In this document: piece after piece, positions 12,525-23,971 of the stretch
How the letters are laid out: each line of letters starts with the position of its first letter
How positions within the stretch are numbered: the first letter of the stretch is position 1
NCBI RefSeq assembly: GCF_000220395.1
Contig: NW_004085950.1
Span: 1-56,619 of the forward strand
DNA from: Ichthyophthirius multifiliis
Taxonomy: Eukaryota; Ciliophora; Oligohymenophorea; Hymenostomatida
DNA length: 56,619 nt
Reading direction: 5' to 3'
The notes under the pieces: generated by a model
The model's input: the letters and a program-made list of their open reading frames with translations, nothing else
Database searches by the model: none
Told to the model about the DNA's origin: nothing
Program-made: the position numbers and the translations under genes

Positions 12525-13933
12525 TCATTTTCCTAACAAATTATATTAAATTTCTTCCATCATACTTCCTATATTAGAATTAAAATCGAAATTTTTATCG
12601 TTCTTATTTTAGTTTTGTTAAATAATAAATCCTAATTAATACTTTAGCATTGCAATTTGCTTTTTTAATAAATACTTCTTTATAGTATTAACAGCCTTAA
12701 CATATGTGTCATATTTTTTAGTTTATTCTGTAATCCTTTGTATAAGTATATCCTCAATAGGATCATAAAGGAAGTTAATAGACTTACTTTTAATAAGTTT
12801 TTTAATAAATTCTATTCCAACATCCTCATTAAAAGAAGAGTTTAGAGAACTTTTTTTACACTAATTTTATTATAAGGAAGTAAATATTGTTTGAAAATTT
12901 TATCAAGAATAATATTATAAAAATTATATCTTTTAAAGATAAAATCAGATTCATATTAAATACACATATTTTTGAATCTTTACATCAATCCTGTGTAATC
13001 TAGATTAACAAAACATTCTATTGTGTCTAAATATATATTATCTTAAGTCAAAAAAAATCTAATAGTCTCGTTTTTCAGAATTTCTTATATTTATCTTTTA
13101 TCGTTTTTCATTAATAAACACATAGTAGTATACAATCCTATTTTTTTTTAGATTTTTTTTCATAAAAATATAATTTACCTATTTCATTTAATGATGTTGC
13201 TATTAATAATATTTCATTTTCTACAATATATTCGTTTTCTATTTCTTTCAATAATATATCCATAAAAGATCCTATATCTCCTTGATATAAACAACGTAAA
13301 GCCTAAAATAATAAAACTTGTGTGTATTATTCTCTTTACTTCTTTCTGTTGGCATTTATTCTTTCGGTATATTTTTTTTAATTAGTCATATCTTCTCTCT
13401 ATTAACATGCATGCACTCCATTAAGGCGTATAACTAAGTTTTTCACTTTTTTTTATTTTAATAAATAATATATAATTTTTTTTTACCCACTTTCATAATA
13501 GTTATGTGTTTTTTCATAACTTCTGTTTGCATTAGTTAAATCTCCGGCTTTCAAATAAATATTTCCTATTTTTATGAAAATTAATATTTTAAAAATAAAA
13601 GTACCTAATTCAATATAAGATAAGCCAGAAGAAGCTTATTTTATTAGTTTTTATATAGATTAATATCTTTTTAAATTTTATCGATTTATTATTGATAGAT
13701 AAAATCTTTTTCAAAATCAGCAGAATTGAAATTCCTATTTAAAGCCTTAAAATCTTATGCTGTGCTCTCTATATATCTATATATTCTTTTATATTGTTTT
13801 TCTCTGCAAGTTCAAATGCTTTGTCAAAAATTTAAGAATTTAATGGAGTTTTTAATAATGTTGCTGCTTATACTAATTTAAATATTTATTTTATTGGAGG
13901 GAATTATGATGAAAAATTGATGAGTTAATCCAT
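12525..13933 (-). CDS. CSN1/Rpn7-like PCI-domain protein (COP9 signalosome subunit 1 candidate)
   Basis: Begins at the ATG at 13933 (MDQLINFSSQFPPIKQIFKL) and ends at TGA 12525-12527. A helical repeat segment contains IYLKAGDLTNANRSYEKTHN, which matches the CSN1/Rpn7 pattern GDLSNALKCYSRARDYC. Further on come RLNGVHACQQ, LRCLYQGDIGSFMDILL and IGLYTTMCLLMKNDKRQIQE, then a PCI-like winged-helix region (FIKKLIKSKSINFLYDPIED) and a C-terminal helix (YVKAVNTIKKYLLKKQIAML) resembling the CSN1 tail. At least two short introns are present (near 13445-13490 and 13570-13606). Several apparent frameshifts occur, one in the T7 run at 12851-12857 and others near 13660-13790; each would be fixed by one base in a homopolymer. 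In CSN the subunit scaffolds the cullin-deneddylating complex. Rpn7 of the proteasome lid is the main alternative. Confidence 0.6.
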
Positions 13934-14231
13934 ATTTTTAATATTTTTAATATTTTTTTTTTTTTCGTAATTAAAAAATATATTATAAAAAATAATTAAT
14001 TAGTATTTAATAAATATACAAAATTTTCATTTACAATTTATTTTTATTTTTAGAAAAAAAAAAAAATCTTATTTATTTTATTAATATATTTTTTATTAAA
14101 TAATTATATAAAAAATTGAGAAATTTTTTAATATTACAAATTGCATATTTTTTAAATAAAAATAAATTTTATTTTATATTAATTATACATTTATAATATA
14201 ATAAATTAGGTCAAAGTTTAATTTAACTCAC

Positions 14232-15724
14232 TCATTTTAAAGTTTTTTATTATAGAATAAAATTACTTTATAAATTAGAATTATAAATTGGATTAAAAGT
14301 AATTTAATTATTATTATTATAATTATTTGTTATTATGATTTAAGTTTTCATATTATTATATGAAAACTCCACATTATTTTTAATAGTAATGTTATTGATT
14401 GATTATTTACATTTTGACGAATAATAATGAGGATTGAAATTAATGATATTATTTTTATTTTATAAATAATTAATTTGCTTTAATTTATGATTAATACTAT
14501 TATTTCTTTCTTAATTCTATTAATGACTTATCTGAAGTTTATTTTCAATAAAAGTTAAGCAATCTTTTATTGAATCTTCATTTATTTGGAAGTTACTTAT
14601 TTTAGTTAATTTTCTATTCCAAACAGGAGAAATTCCATTAATTTTTCTCAAAAAAGCAATACTTGAAGCTGCAACAATTTTTAAATCAAATTTATAAAAT
14701 TTATAATCTTTTTAAACAATATATTTTGTATATATAAAAAAAAATATTTTTAATGCCTTTTATTAACAGATTAGAGAGAGAATTTTAATCATTTTCAATT
14801 TTTTAAATTAAATTAAAAATTTTATCATGACTAACGTCTTTTATTTTTTATTTTTTTTTAGGAAAATAAATATTTTTTCCTCTACATTTAATATCATCAT
14901 CCTAATTTATTTTTTCTTTTAACACATTTTCATCATCAACGTAAATAAAATCATCAGAAAATACAATTCCTTAAGAATAATAAAATTAAATAAAATCAAC
15001 ATAAGTAACACATTATAAATTCCAATCAAATAATCTTAATATATTAAATTCTACAGTTTTAAAATCTTATACTTTTCCTTCAGAAATAGCACTATATTTT
15101 TTTAGTTTTGTAATGAAAGGTATTTTTTTATCTAATTCAATTGCTTTGGCTTTTATATATATTTATTTTTAACTATATATATATTATTTATAAAAATCTA
15201 TAAATACCTGCTAACATTACACATACTGCTGCATATATTTAATACATATTTATGTTTAAATTAATATTTTCTAAACTACTTAAAGTAAAATCTAAATAAA
15301 AAATTGCTAAATGTATTGTATTTATTGATAGATCTAATTTATCACTAATTAATTATATTAAATTTATTAGTTGATTTCTGCACTTTTTTTATTTTAGAAA
15401 AATAAATATTTTTTTTTTATCAATTTTTACTTTTGCATATTCTGATTCTTAATCTATATTTATTTATTTTGTTCTTTATTTTGATAATGATTAATATATT
15501 TTATTAGGATCAAAATATAATCCATATTTCATCTTATTTGTCTTGTATGCTTGATGATTTGTATAAACGCATATTCCGCAATCGAAACAATTAGTTCTAG
15601 AATTATGTTTTATTTTCTTTTTATGAGAGCATGGGAAAAAATACGATGTTTTAGGTGATTAAATAGGCGAATCAAAAGAAACATATTCAGATGAAGAAAC
15701 ACTAGAATTCAATTACAAATTCAT
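14232..15724 (-). CDS. Cyclin with N-terminal Cys/His motif
   Basis: Three exons (15208-15724, 14757-15149, 14232-14707) encode 461 residues with all phases closing. The N-terminus is serine-rich and then shows a CSH...CFDCGICVYTNH cluster that could bind zinc. The first cyclin box follows: INTIHLAIFYLDFTL, then VMLAAKAIELDKKIPFI spanning the first splice junction, then FKTVEFNILRLFDWNLQCVT and YVDFIQFYYSQGIVF. The second box has KDYKFYKFDLKIVAASSIAF and ISPVWNRKLTKIS. The tail is N/Q-rich. Intron 1 is 15150-15207 (GT-AG). Intron 2 at 14708-14756 appears to be GC-AG. Cyclins activate cyclin-dependent kinases; the subtype cannot be assigned by eye. It lies in tandem 3' of the CSN1-like gene with a 298-bp gap, and its start is divergent from UTP4. 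Confidence 0.85.
14708..14756 (-). other. Candidate GC-AG intron in the cyclin gene
   Basis: Removing 49 bp beginning GC and ending AG on the minus strand restores the frame from LLIK to DYKFYKFDLK, a normal start of the second cyclin box. No GT donor nearby restores the frame. The other introns I could place start with GT. Confidence 0.6.
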
Positions 15725-16360
15725 TATATTTTCTTTTGTTTTTTCTTATTTTTTTAAAACTTTTTTTATTTTTTTTATTTTTAATTGTTTTTTTTAATTA
15801 ATTTAAATGTTATTCTTTTTATTAATAATATTTATTATATGTTTTTGTATTTTTATATTTTTCAACAATCATTTTTATTTGTGCTTTTTATAAAGTTTTA
15901 TAAAAATTAATGTTTAATACTTTAAAATGAGACAAATTTATTTTATACCAAAAGATATTTTTAATTATGTAAAATAAAAAATATTGTTAAATATTTACAA
16001 AATATTTTTATTTAAGAAGAATTTAAATTATATATATTTATTAATTATTTAATCAAATTTAAAACTAAAATTAAACTATAATGTTTATTAATAGATGAAT
16101 TTTTATTTGATTATTACATAAATATAATTTTCTTAAGTTGTTATTTTTATTTTTACTAAATAAATATATATAATTTTTATATTATATATAATTTTTTAAA
16201 TTAATATCAATATGTAATTTTATTTTATAAATTTTAAAAATTAATAAGTTATTGTCCCTAAATAATTTATATAAAAAATTTTAATTAATAAAAGATATAT
16301 TATATATAAGTTAAAAGAGCTAAAAAAATAAAAAACCAAAAATATAATATTAAAATAAAG
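15725..16360. promoter_or_regulatory. Shared upstream region of cyclin and UTP4 genes
   Basis: A 636-bp A/T-rich spacer between two divergent start codons. It must carry both promoters; no discrete motif is visible. Confidence 0.45.
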
Positions 16361-18449
16361 ATGAACGTTCCAAAAATAAAAAACAAATCTAAAAAAGATC
16401 CAAAAATTCTCCCAAAAAATCTACAGTCCCAATCAAAAAGCATAAAATTAACATTCATGTAATAAAGTTTTTAAATATATGCCCATAATAAATCACAAGC
16501 ATAACTAAATCTACTTTTTCCCAAAAATCCTACATAGCAATATCTAGATCTGACAGTTCAGTAGAAATTTGGGAAATTCAAACATGGACATAAATATAAA
16601 AATATTAACTAAACAAAAACGAAAATCCCACCCATATTCTTTTTTAAAAATCTTCCGATCAAGAATTTCCTTATTTATTAGTATTTACTTAAAATGGTTC
16701 TGTTATACTGCTTACATTAAACTCTTTTTTTCCCAAACATACTTTGAATACTCCTGGAGGTTACATTTGGGGAATAGAAGAAAACCTAAAAACAGGAGAA
16801 GTTTTAACAGCAAATGAAGACGGATATTTGCGAGCTTTTCAAATAAACGAAGAAATAAACACTCGAATTACATAGACTTAATAAATACGTAACTTTGATG
16901 AAAGGTATAGAAATAAAAAAATAATAAAAATAAAAATAAAAAATATAGAGCTTTAAGTGTAACATATGATTTTATGAATTCTGAAGAGTTTTATGCTTCA
17001 TATGAATCTGGATAAATCCGAAAATTTAATGCGTAGAAAAATGTCATAAATACAATGAGTGTAAGTGAGTAAAATTAAAAGAAAATGAAAACAATAGCCT
17101 GGAAAATAAAAAGCATTTCACAAAATTAATTAATTGCAGGATGTAGTGATGGTCGTGTTTTAATTTTTGAAACTTAATTCGGCACTTTATTCAGATCTTT
17201 TTAAAAGCATGAAGAAGATATTAATTGTATTTTATATAATTTCGAAAAAAATGTATTTTATGTTACTGGTGCTGACTCCAAAATAGCAGCTTTTAAAAAA
17301 AATTAATAAAATGAATGGACATTTATAAGTGAATAAAGAGGATAATCCCATGATATTAAAGGTTTGGAATTATTAAATGAAAATAAGTTAATTTCGGTAG
17401 GAATAACAACCGACTTTGCTATTTATAATTTAGATGAAGATGGATATTTTTAAGGAAAAACTAAACATATTGTAAGTTTAAATCAAAATTTGACCAAATA
17501 TATTCTCTTTTAACAAAATTATTGCCTTCTTTTGAAAGCTTTTACAATCGAATTGTGGGAATTCGATATTTTTAATAATAATTATTAGCTTCTTTACTAA
17601 ATTTAAACATAAAAATGTATGCTTTCAGCTAGTTTTTAGGAAAAACTTTTAGCTTATTCGACTTCAAGTGAAAGCTATTTGTTCGAATTTGGAAGTAAAA
17701 ATGAAAAATTGAAATAAATTTGCACTTTCGACACTGCATTCTTGATGGAATTTACTAAATAGGACTCTAAAAAACTATTTTTCGTCTAAAAAGGGAACAC
17801 TTTGAATATTTTATTTACAGAAAGTTAAAAAAAAAAAAGGTTATGTCAATTAGATTAAGCTTATTTTGGTAACTGCGAGCATCTTTTGGTTGGACCTTAG
17901 GATAAAAGTGTATTTTTGGGCTCAAAAATGAATAATAAAATAGTTTAAATTTGCACAAAAACTGGTAACATACTTTATGAAATTTAAATGCTTTTCTAAA
18001 ATGATTTTTCTTTTATTTCTTTTAATGTTGTTTTTTAAAAATTCCTTTGTGTAACTTATTCTAATAGGACATTTGGGTTATTTAATATTGAGAAAAAATA
18101 ATTAAGTAAATGGACAAAAACTTAACTTAATTAAATTCCTAAAAGCTTCCTTTCTAGATAAAATGTACTTTTTGGGTGTTTAGAACATCCTAATATTAAA
18201 AAAAGACTTCTTCTTTTTTCTTTTGATTCTGTTTGTTCAGTTGATTTGAAAAAATAATCACCTAAATACTGTTTTTTTTTGAAGGAAAATGAAGAGCGTG
18301 TTGATTCTTTTATTGTTAAACAATTTAACAAACCTGTTATTTGTGCTTAAAAAAATTAAGATGGGTCTTTAATTTTGGTAGAATTTGATTTTCAAGAAAT
18401 GGCAGATAATCTTCCAAGTGCTATTATTGCAAAAAAGTTTGGATTTTGA
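16361..18449 (+). CDS. UTP4: U3 snoRNP / SSU processome protein UTP4 (cirhin)
   Basis: WD40 protein of the t-UTP subcomplex that acts in early pre-18S rRNA transcription and processing in the nucleolus. The N-terminal blade reads AISRSDSSVEIWEIQTW, equivalent to cirhin AVSRTDGTVEIY. Later come GGYIWGIEE, SCDGRV-like (AGCSDGRVLIFETQFGTLFR), SHDIKGLELLNENKLISVGI (cirhin HDVRTVAHSPTALISGG), FTIELWEFD, and a C-terminus ADNLPSAIIAKKFGF matching the cirhin end LPPPIKKKKFG. One intron at 16905-16948. About 680 residues, the same as the human protein. The only upstream ATG (16361) is one frame away from the WD40 frame, which is continuous from at least 16381. A one-base indel in the A runs between 16361 and 16440, or an unseen first exon, must be assumed. 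Stop TGA at 18447-18449. Confidence 0.85.
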
Positions 18450-18808
18450 GTAATATAAGTAATATATTTTTTTATTTATATGTGTGTACTTTCTAATTAT
18501 TTTTTATATTCATATATATTTATAATATAAAATTGTTTTTTTCTAAAAATATTATTTAAATATAATATATTAATTTCTTTATTAATTATTTACTTACATT
18601 CATAATTTTTAAAAATGGTAAACTAATAATTAAGTTGGTTTTTTAAATTTTTTAATTAAAAATATTCATTGAATATCATTATTTTATAAAAATAAAATTT
18701 ATATTAATATATTTCCCTTTGTATATTTTAAATATTATTTTTAATACATAAAAACAAAAATATTTTTTAATTTTAAAAGTTTTTTATATAAAATAGTTAT
18801 TTTAATTC
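18450..18808. other. Intergenic spacer between convergent genes
   Basis: About 360 bp of A/T-rich DNA between the 3' ends of UTP4 and the pseudokinase gene. Poly-T and poly-A runs suitable for 3' processing, nothing else recognised. Confidence 0.5.
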
Positions 18809-20341
18809 TCATTCATTTCTGTGATATTCATATAATTTAAATTTATTTTCTAAGTTTTCTAGGAGCTTATCAAGGGAAATTTCATTGAGTTTTTTAAAAT
18901 AAGGATGATTGAGTGTATCTAATCTTTTTTTTCCCAAAAATTTGGTATACATAATGTCTATACAAGCAATATCAGCTAAAAAATGAGCCAAAATCAACTA
19001 TTTTCTACTTTTAGTTTAAGCAGAAAGCTCTTTAGAAACATCAAAAAGTACACTATCATTATCAACATCATTAAATGCATTTAAAAATTCTTAGAAATCT
19101 TCTTTAAATTTAAAGAATGAATTTTTAATTTCTTGATTTTCCTTTAGTATGCTTTATTTGATTTTGAGAGATTTTTCATCAACTAAATTTACTAAAACTT
19201 AACTAAAAGCAAAAGCTTTTTTTAACAAAATAAATCCACAAACATAGATATTGCAAATAGAAATTTCCCATTCGTCCTAATCCATTAAAAAGTCTAAAGC
19301 CCCTAAAAGTATCTAAATTTTAGAACGTTTTTCAATTATATTATCCAAAAGTAATTATTTTAGATTATCAGATTTTTTCTCTGCTTTTGAATTGGAATTA
19401 TTTTATTATTATACTTTTGTTTAAGTTTTTCTTTGTATTTACTCCTCTTCCTATATTTATTAATGCTATTAAGGAGGAGTAGGGTGTGGAGGAGGAGATT
19501 ATAATTACTAAGGCTGTTCTTGTATAATTTCATTTATATTTTACCATTAAATCCTAAGCTCAGGTTCCAAAGTGATCATTTTAGTAATTAAAAAAGACAT
19601 TTTTTCACTCAAAAGTTTAACATCTTATTACAAAATATTTAAAATGTTATTGTTTTAGTAAAATGAGATTAAATCTTCTTTAGAATTAGCATATTTTTCG
19701 AAAGGAAGTGTGCCAAAAAGCATTTCATAGAGTACTACTCCTAAACTAAAAACATCATTAGAAAAATCGTTATTATTATTTGTAGAAGGAATGAGTAATT
19801 CAGGGGCAATGTAATGGAAATTTTGATGTAAAAAAGAATCAAATTTTTTATTAAAAACTGCGTTTTGGTTTAGTGTTTTGCATACGAAGAAATTCTTTAA
19901 TTTTATTTCGAGATTCTCATTTATGTTTATATTAAATGAATTTAAATTTTATTTTATTATTTTCTCTTTTTGGAGTGTTTTAAAGGTTTGGACTAATTAT
20001 TTGAATATTTAAAATGCTTCTTTTTCATTTAATTGTTGTCTTTTTAGAATTATCTTTTTTAAACTTTCACCTTGTAAAAATTCGTACACTAAATATATAT
20101 TATTAGATGATTTTAACATCTTTATCATTCGAATAATTTTTTAGTCATCCAACTTTTTTAATGTTTAGATTTCATTTATTATCATTTCACGTAAATATGA
20201 ATCATTCAAAAATTACTCTAGTTATATTGTTTTTACTGCGACAGCATCTTTTGATATTAAATTTCTACCTTTATGTATTTCACCAAATGTTCCTTGAGCG
20301 ATTGTTTCTAGAAGTATAAAATTATCAATTATTTTAGCCAT
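18809..20341 (-). CDS. Protein-kinase-fold protein, probable pseudokinase (ULK/ATG1-like)
   Basis: A single uninterrupted reading frame of 510 residues from the ATG at 20341 to TGA 18809-18811. The N-lobe is normal: glycine loop AQGTFGEI, VAIK-type lysine (AVAVKTIQ), alpha-C glutamate (IINEIQTLKKL), hinge YLVYEFLQGESL. The catalytic loop position reads KIIKQNLNSFNININ in place of IIHRDLKPENILI, so H, R, catalytic D, K and P are all changed. The DFG position reads KLKNFFV. The APE-like segment (HYIAPELLIPS) and the DVFSLGVVLYEMLFGTLPF helix are retained. A Q/P-rich linker (Q and PPPHPTPP) follows, then a helical C-terminal region similar in layout to the ULK/ATG1 tail. I infer a scaffold or allosteric role without phosphotransfer. 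The ULK relation is weak. Confidence 0.75.
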
Positions 20342-21953
20342 TTTTTTTTTTTTAAATATAAATATATTTTTTTAAATTATATAATTGATATTATAATTTA
20401 AATCAAAAAATTAAAGTTTTTTTAATATTATTATTTAATAATAGCTTAAAAAAAAAAAATTTGTTTAGTTTATATTTATATCAATTTATATAAAAAAATG
20501 AATAATATTTTTTTTTAATAAAAAATTAATATCATTTATTATTTATTTACCATTATGATTTATAATATTAAGCTTAAATAAAATTATTTATTAAAAAACT
20601 AATGTGTAAAAGTTTTAAAGGTATAATTATTATTAAAATATATACGAATTTTAAAAATAATAAATATTATAAACGAATTTTAAAAATAATAAATAATATA
20701 AACATTACATTTATATTTTTCGTATGCAATAAGACTTATTTAATAAAAAAAAATATGATATTTTTAAAATAAATTAAAAATTGATTTTAAAATTAAATAA
20801 AAAGTAATATTTTTTTATTTTAAGTTATAATCAAAAAAATGTAATATTTATAGATATTAAATTTTAGATAATAAATTATAAAAATATATTTAAAGTATAT
20901 AAATTTTAGATAATATTATAAAATATATTAATTTTATTTAATTAATGTTATTATTAAAAATTTAATTTTAATTTTTTAAGACGCTATAGTTATTCATAAT
21001 CTAAATAATTAAAAAAAATATAATTCATAATATGAAAATGCAAATATAAATTTTTATATATGAAATATGTTTTTATTATTTTATTAAAAATGAATTTAAA
21101 AATATATTAAAAAAAAACATAATATTTGAGTAATTTATATTATAATTATATATATTTTTTTTTAAAAAAAATATTTATAATTTGTTATTAATGAAAGTAT
21201 TTAATTTTTTAGAAATTTTATAATTTTTTATAATTTAAAAAAAAAAAATGTAAATATTATAATAAATTAATATATTTAAATTTTATTCTAATATAATATA
21301 AATATATTTATTAAAAAAATTAAAAAATTCATATATTTAGTGTGTAATAATTAAACTTTAATTATAAAAACTTCAAATTAATCAAACTTAATTAATTTTA
21401 TAAATAATCATAAATTAAATTTGATTAAATATATGTTGTTTTAAATACATTAATATCTAATCTTGAAATTTATTTTAATAATTTAATTTATAATTTATTT
21501 ATTAACTTTAACGAAAAAAATTATAATTAAGATAATAACAATTATATAAGTTCTCTTAACTAAAATAATTATTTTATTTAATCAAGAATCTAATAATATT
21601 TTTTTATTTTTTATGAAAATTAACTAAATTAAAAATTAATTTATTCCTAATTCAAAATTGTTATAACATTGATTTAATTTTATATTTTTGTTCATCGCTT
21701 TCATTATAAATTTATTAATTAAATTATGAAATTTAACAAATGTTTTTTATGTAATTGAGATTAAGTTTTTATATTAATTATTAACTATAATATATAAATT
21801 AATTATTATTAATACAGTATATTAGTAATAATATATTTGAAAAGTATTTATTAGTTTTTAATACTATAAAAAGTTAGTATAATTTGATAATATTTAAATA
21901 AAAAAACCAATAAAATAATATTTTTAAATCAATAAATAAATAGTATTAAAAAT
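20342..21953. other. Long intergenic A/T-rich region
   Basis: About 1.6 kb of A/T homopolymers and TA-rich DNA upstream of the divergent kinase-fold gene and of the small ORF at 21954. Two copies of a short unit containing acgaattttaaaaataataa occur at about 20640-20695, suggesting a local duplication. No genes recognised. Confidence 0.5.
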
Positions 21954-22555
21954 ATGCAAAAAAATACTTTTTTATAAGCCTCTGAAAGTGTTTTATATCC
22001 TTAAAAATATTAAATAAATTCAGATTCTTTAATTTAATATAAAAAATTTTAAGATATTGATTTAGTAAAAAAATAATAAATTAATTAATCTTATGATTTT
22101 GAATGTATTACTGATTGGTTATGTGGAAAAAAGAATGATAAAATATAAGAAATGTTAAATAAAATTGAGAACTCAGTTAAACAATAAAATATGGTAATAT
22201 AAAATAAGAAAATAAATCATAAATACGAATAAATTAAATTAAATTTGATGAAATTGATTAAATTGATTAAATTTTAATTAATTAATTTTAAAATAATAAA
22301 AAAACACAAGACAAAAAAATTATTTTTAATAATGAAGATGATATTTATTCTATTGACAAAAGAAATATTTTTAAATAAAAATAATTTAATAAGTAATAAT
22401 ATAATGAAAATTTTTAAAGTTCTAATTCTTTATAAGACTAAGTAAATCTTTCTTACAATAAAAGTATATTTGAAATAAGACCTATTTTAAAAAATAATAG
22501 TTATCTTAATTAAGAGAAAAAGTTTCAAAAAAAAGTTAATTTTTAATTTAAATGA
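21954..22555 (+). CDS. Hypothetical Q/N-rich protein (one apparent frameshift)
   Basis: Not recognised. The ATG at 21954 opens a frame beginning MQKNTFLQASESVLYPQKYQ and containing YDFECITDWLCGKKNDKIQE. Near 22200-22215 the protein-like frame changes and continues as RINQIKFDEIDQIDQILINQ, then NNEDDIYSIDKRNIFKQKQF, to TGA 22553-22555. The shift lies in an A-rich run and could be a one-base indel; an intron is less likely because no suitable GT-AG pair fits. About 195 residues, polar, no membrane segment, no domain seen. Composition and Gln-coded TAA/TAG support a real gene, but expression evidence is lacking. Confidence 0.4.
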
Positions 22556-23304
22556 GCAAAATAAATTAATTTTGTTAATTATATAAATTCATATTATTTA
22601 TTTATTTTAATTGATAAAGGACATAGTAAATTTAATATATTAAAAAATATTTATATTATAAAATTGAAACTATTTAGAAAAGTTAGTTTATATAGTAAAT
22701 ATTATATTTATTTAAATTAATAAAAAAATTTGTAAATTATTAAATTTAAAAAATACTAACAATAAAAAAATATATTGATTTAAATAATAATGTTTCTAAT
22801 TTAATAATTTTAAAATAATTTTTTTAAAAAAATAAATTTGATTATTTGATAATATATTTTTTTAATATTATATATTTTTGTAAGGGTATTTTTAATTATT
22901 TAAAAATAAAATAAAATATTATTTATAATTATAACATATTTATTTTTTCATATTAATTTACTTGTGTTTATACAAATAAAATTAAAATAATACTTGTATA
23001 AAGTTTTAATCTATATTTATATTTTTAATATATTATATAATTTTTTTAAAAAAGATTTGTAATATTTAAAAAAATAATATATAAAAAATTAATGTAAAGT
23101 AATATAAAAAATTTATTGTAAAAAAAATCAATAAATATAACATATAGTAAATCCTATTTAATAAATATTCAAATAGAGAAAAATAAAATAAAATATATAA
23201 TAATTAAATCAACTAAAAAAATATAAAAAAAAGAAAAAAATAATAAATAAAAAAAAAAAATTAATAAATAAAAATAAATAAATAAAAAATAAAAACAATA
23301 AAAA
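22556..23304. other. Intergenic A/T-rich spacer
   Basis: About 750 bp upstream of the gamma-adaptin gene. The last 150 bp before the ATG are nearly all A with scattered T, as is common before start codons in this window. No other feature. Confidence 0.5.
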
Positions 23305-23935
23305 ATGACAACAAAGGATCACCCGTAAAAACTTAGAGATTTTATAAAATCAATTAGAGAATGCAAGACAGCAGCAGAAGAACGTTCTGTAGTATAAAAA
23401 GAAAAAGCCTTAATTCGTGAATCATTTAAAGTATAATAAATATTTATTTTTTAAATTTATAATAAAATAATTAAAATAAAAGAATAACGAAGAAGAATAT
23501 AGACCTAGAAACGTTGCCAAATTATTATTTATTAATATGCTTGGGCATAATACTGATTTCGGATAAATGGAATGTTTGAAATTAATTTCTGCTTCATCTT
23601 TTACTGAAAAAAGAATAGGATATTTAGGACTTACTTAGCTTTTTCATGAATAATCTGATGTACTTTTAATGGCAACATCGAGACTTTTATAAGATTTAAA
23701 TAGTTCAGTAAATATTAATATATTTATTTTAGATATAAATATATATTAAAATAAATATTTCTTTTAAAAAAAATCCAATTTTATTTTTAATTTATTTTTT
23801 TATTTATAATGATAAATATGAATGATATAGTTATATATTTAAAATAAATAAATATTTTATATATTATTTAAAAAAAAATATAATTAATTTAAAAATTTAT
23901 TTTTATAAATAATAAAAAAATTATATTCTTATAAA

Positions 23936-23971
<36 letters not shown>

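Noticed and set aside
16569-16817. Plus-strand ORF starting MGNSNMDINIK
   Set aside because: Out of frame with the UTP4 WD40 translation that covers the same bases.
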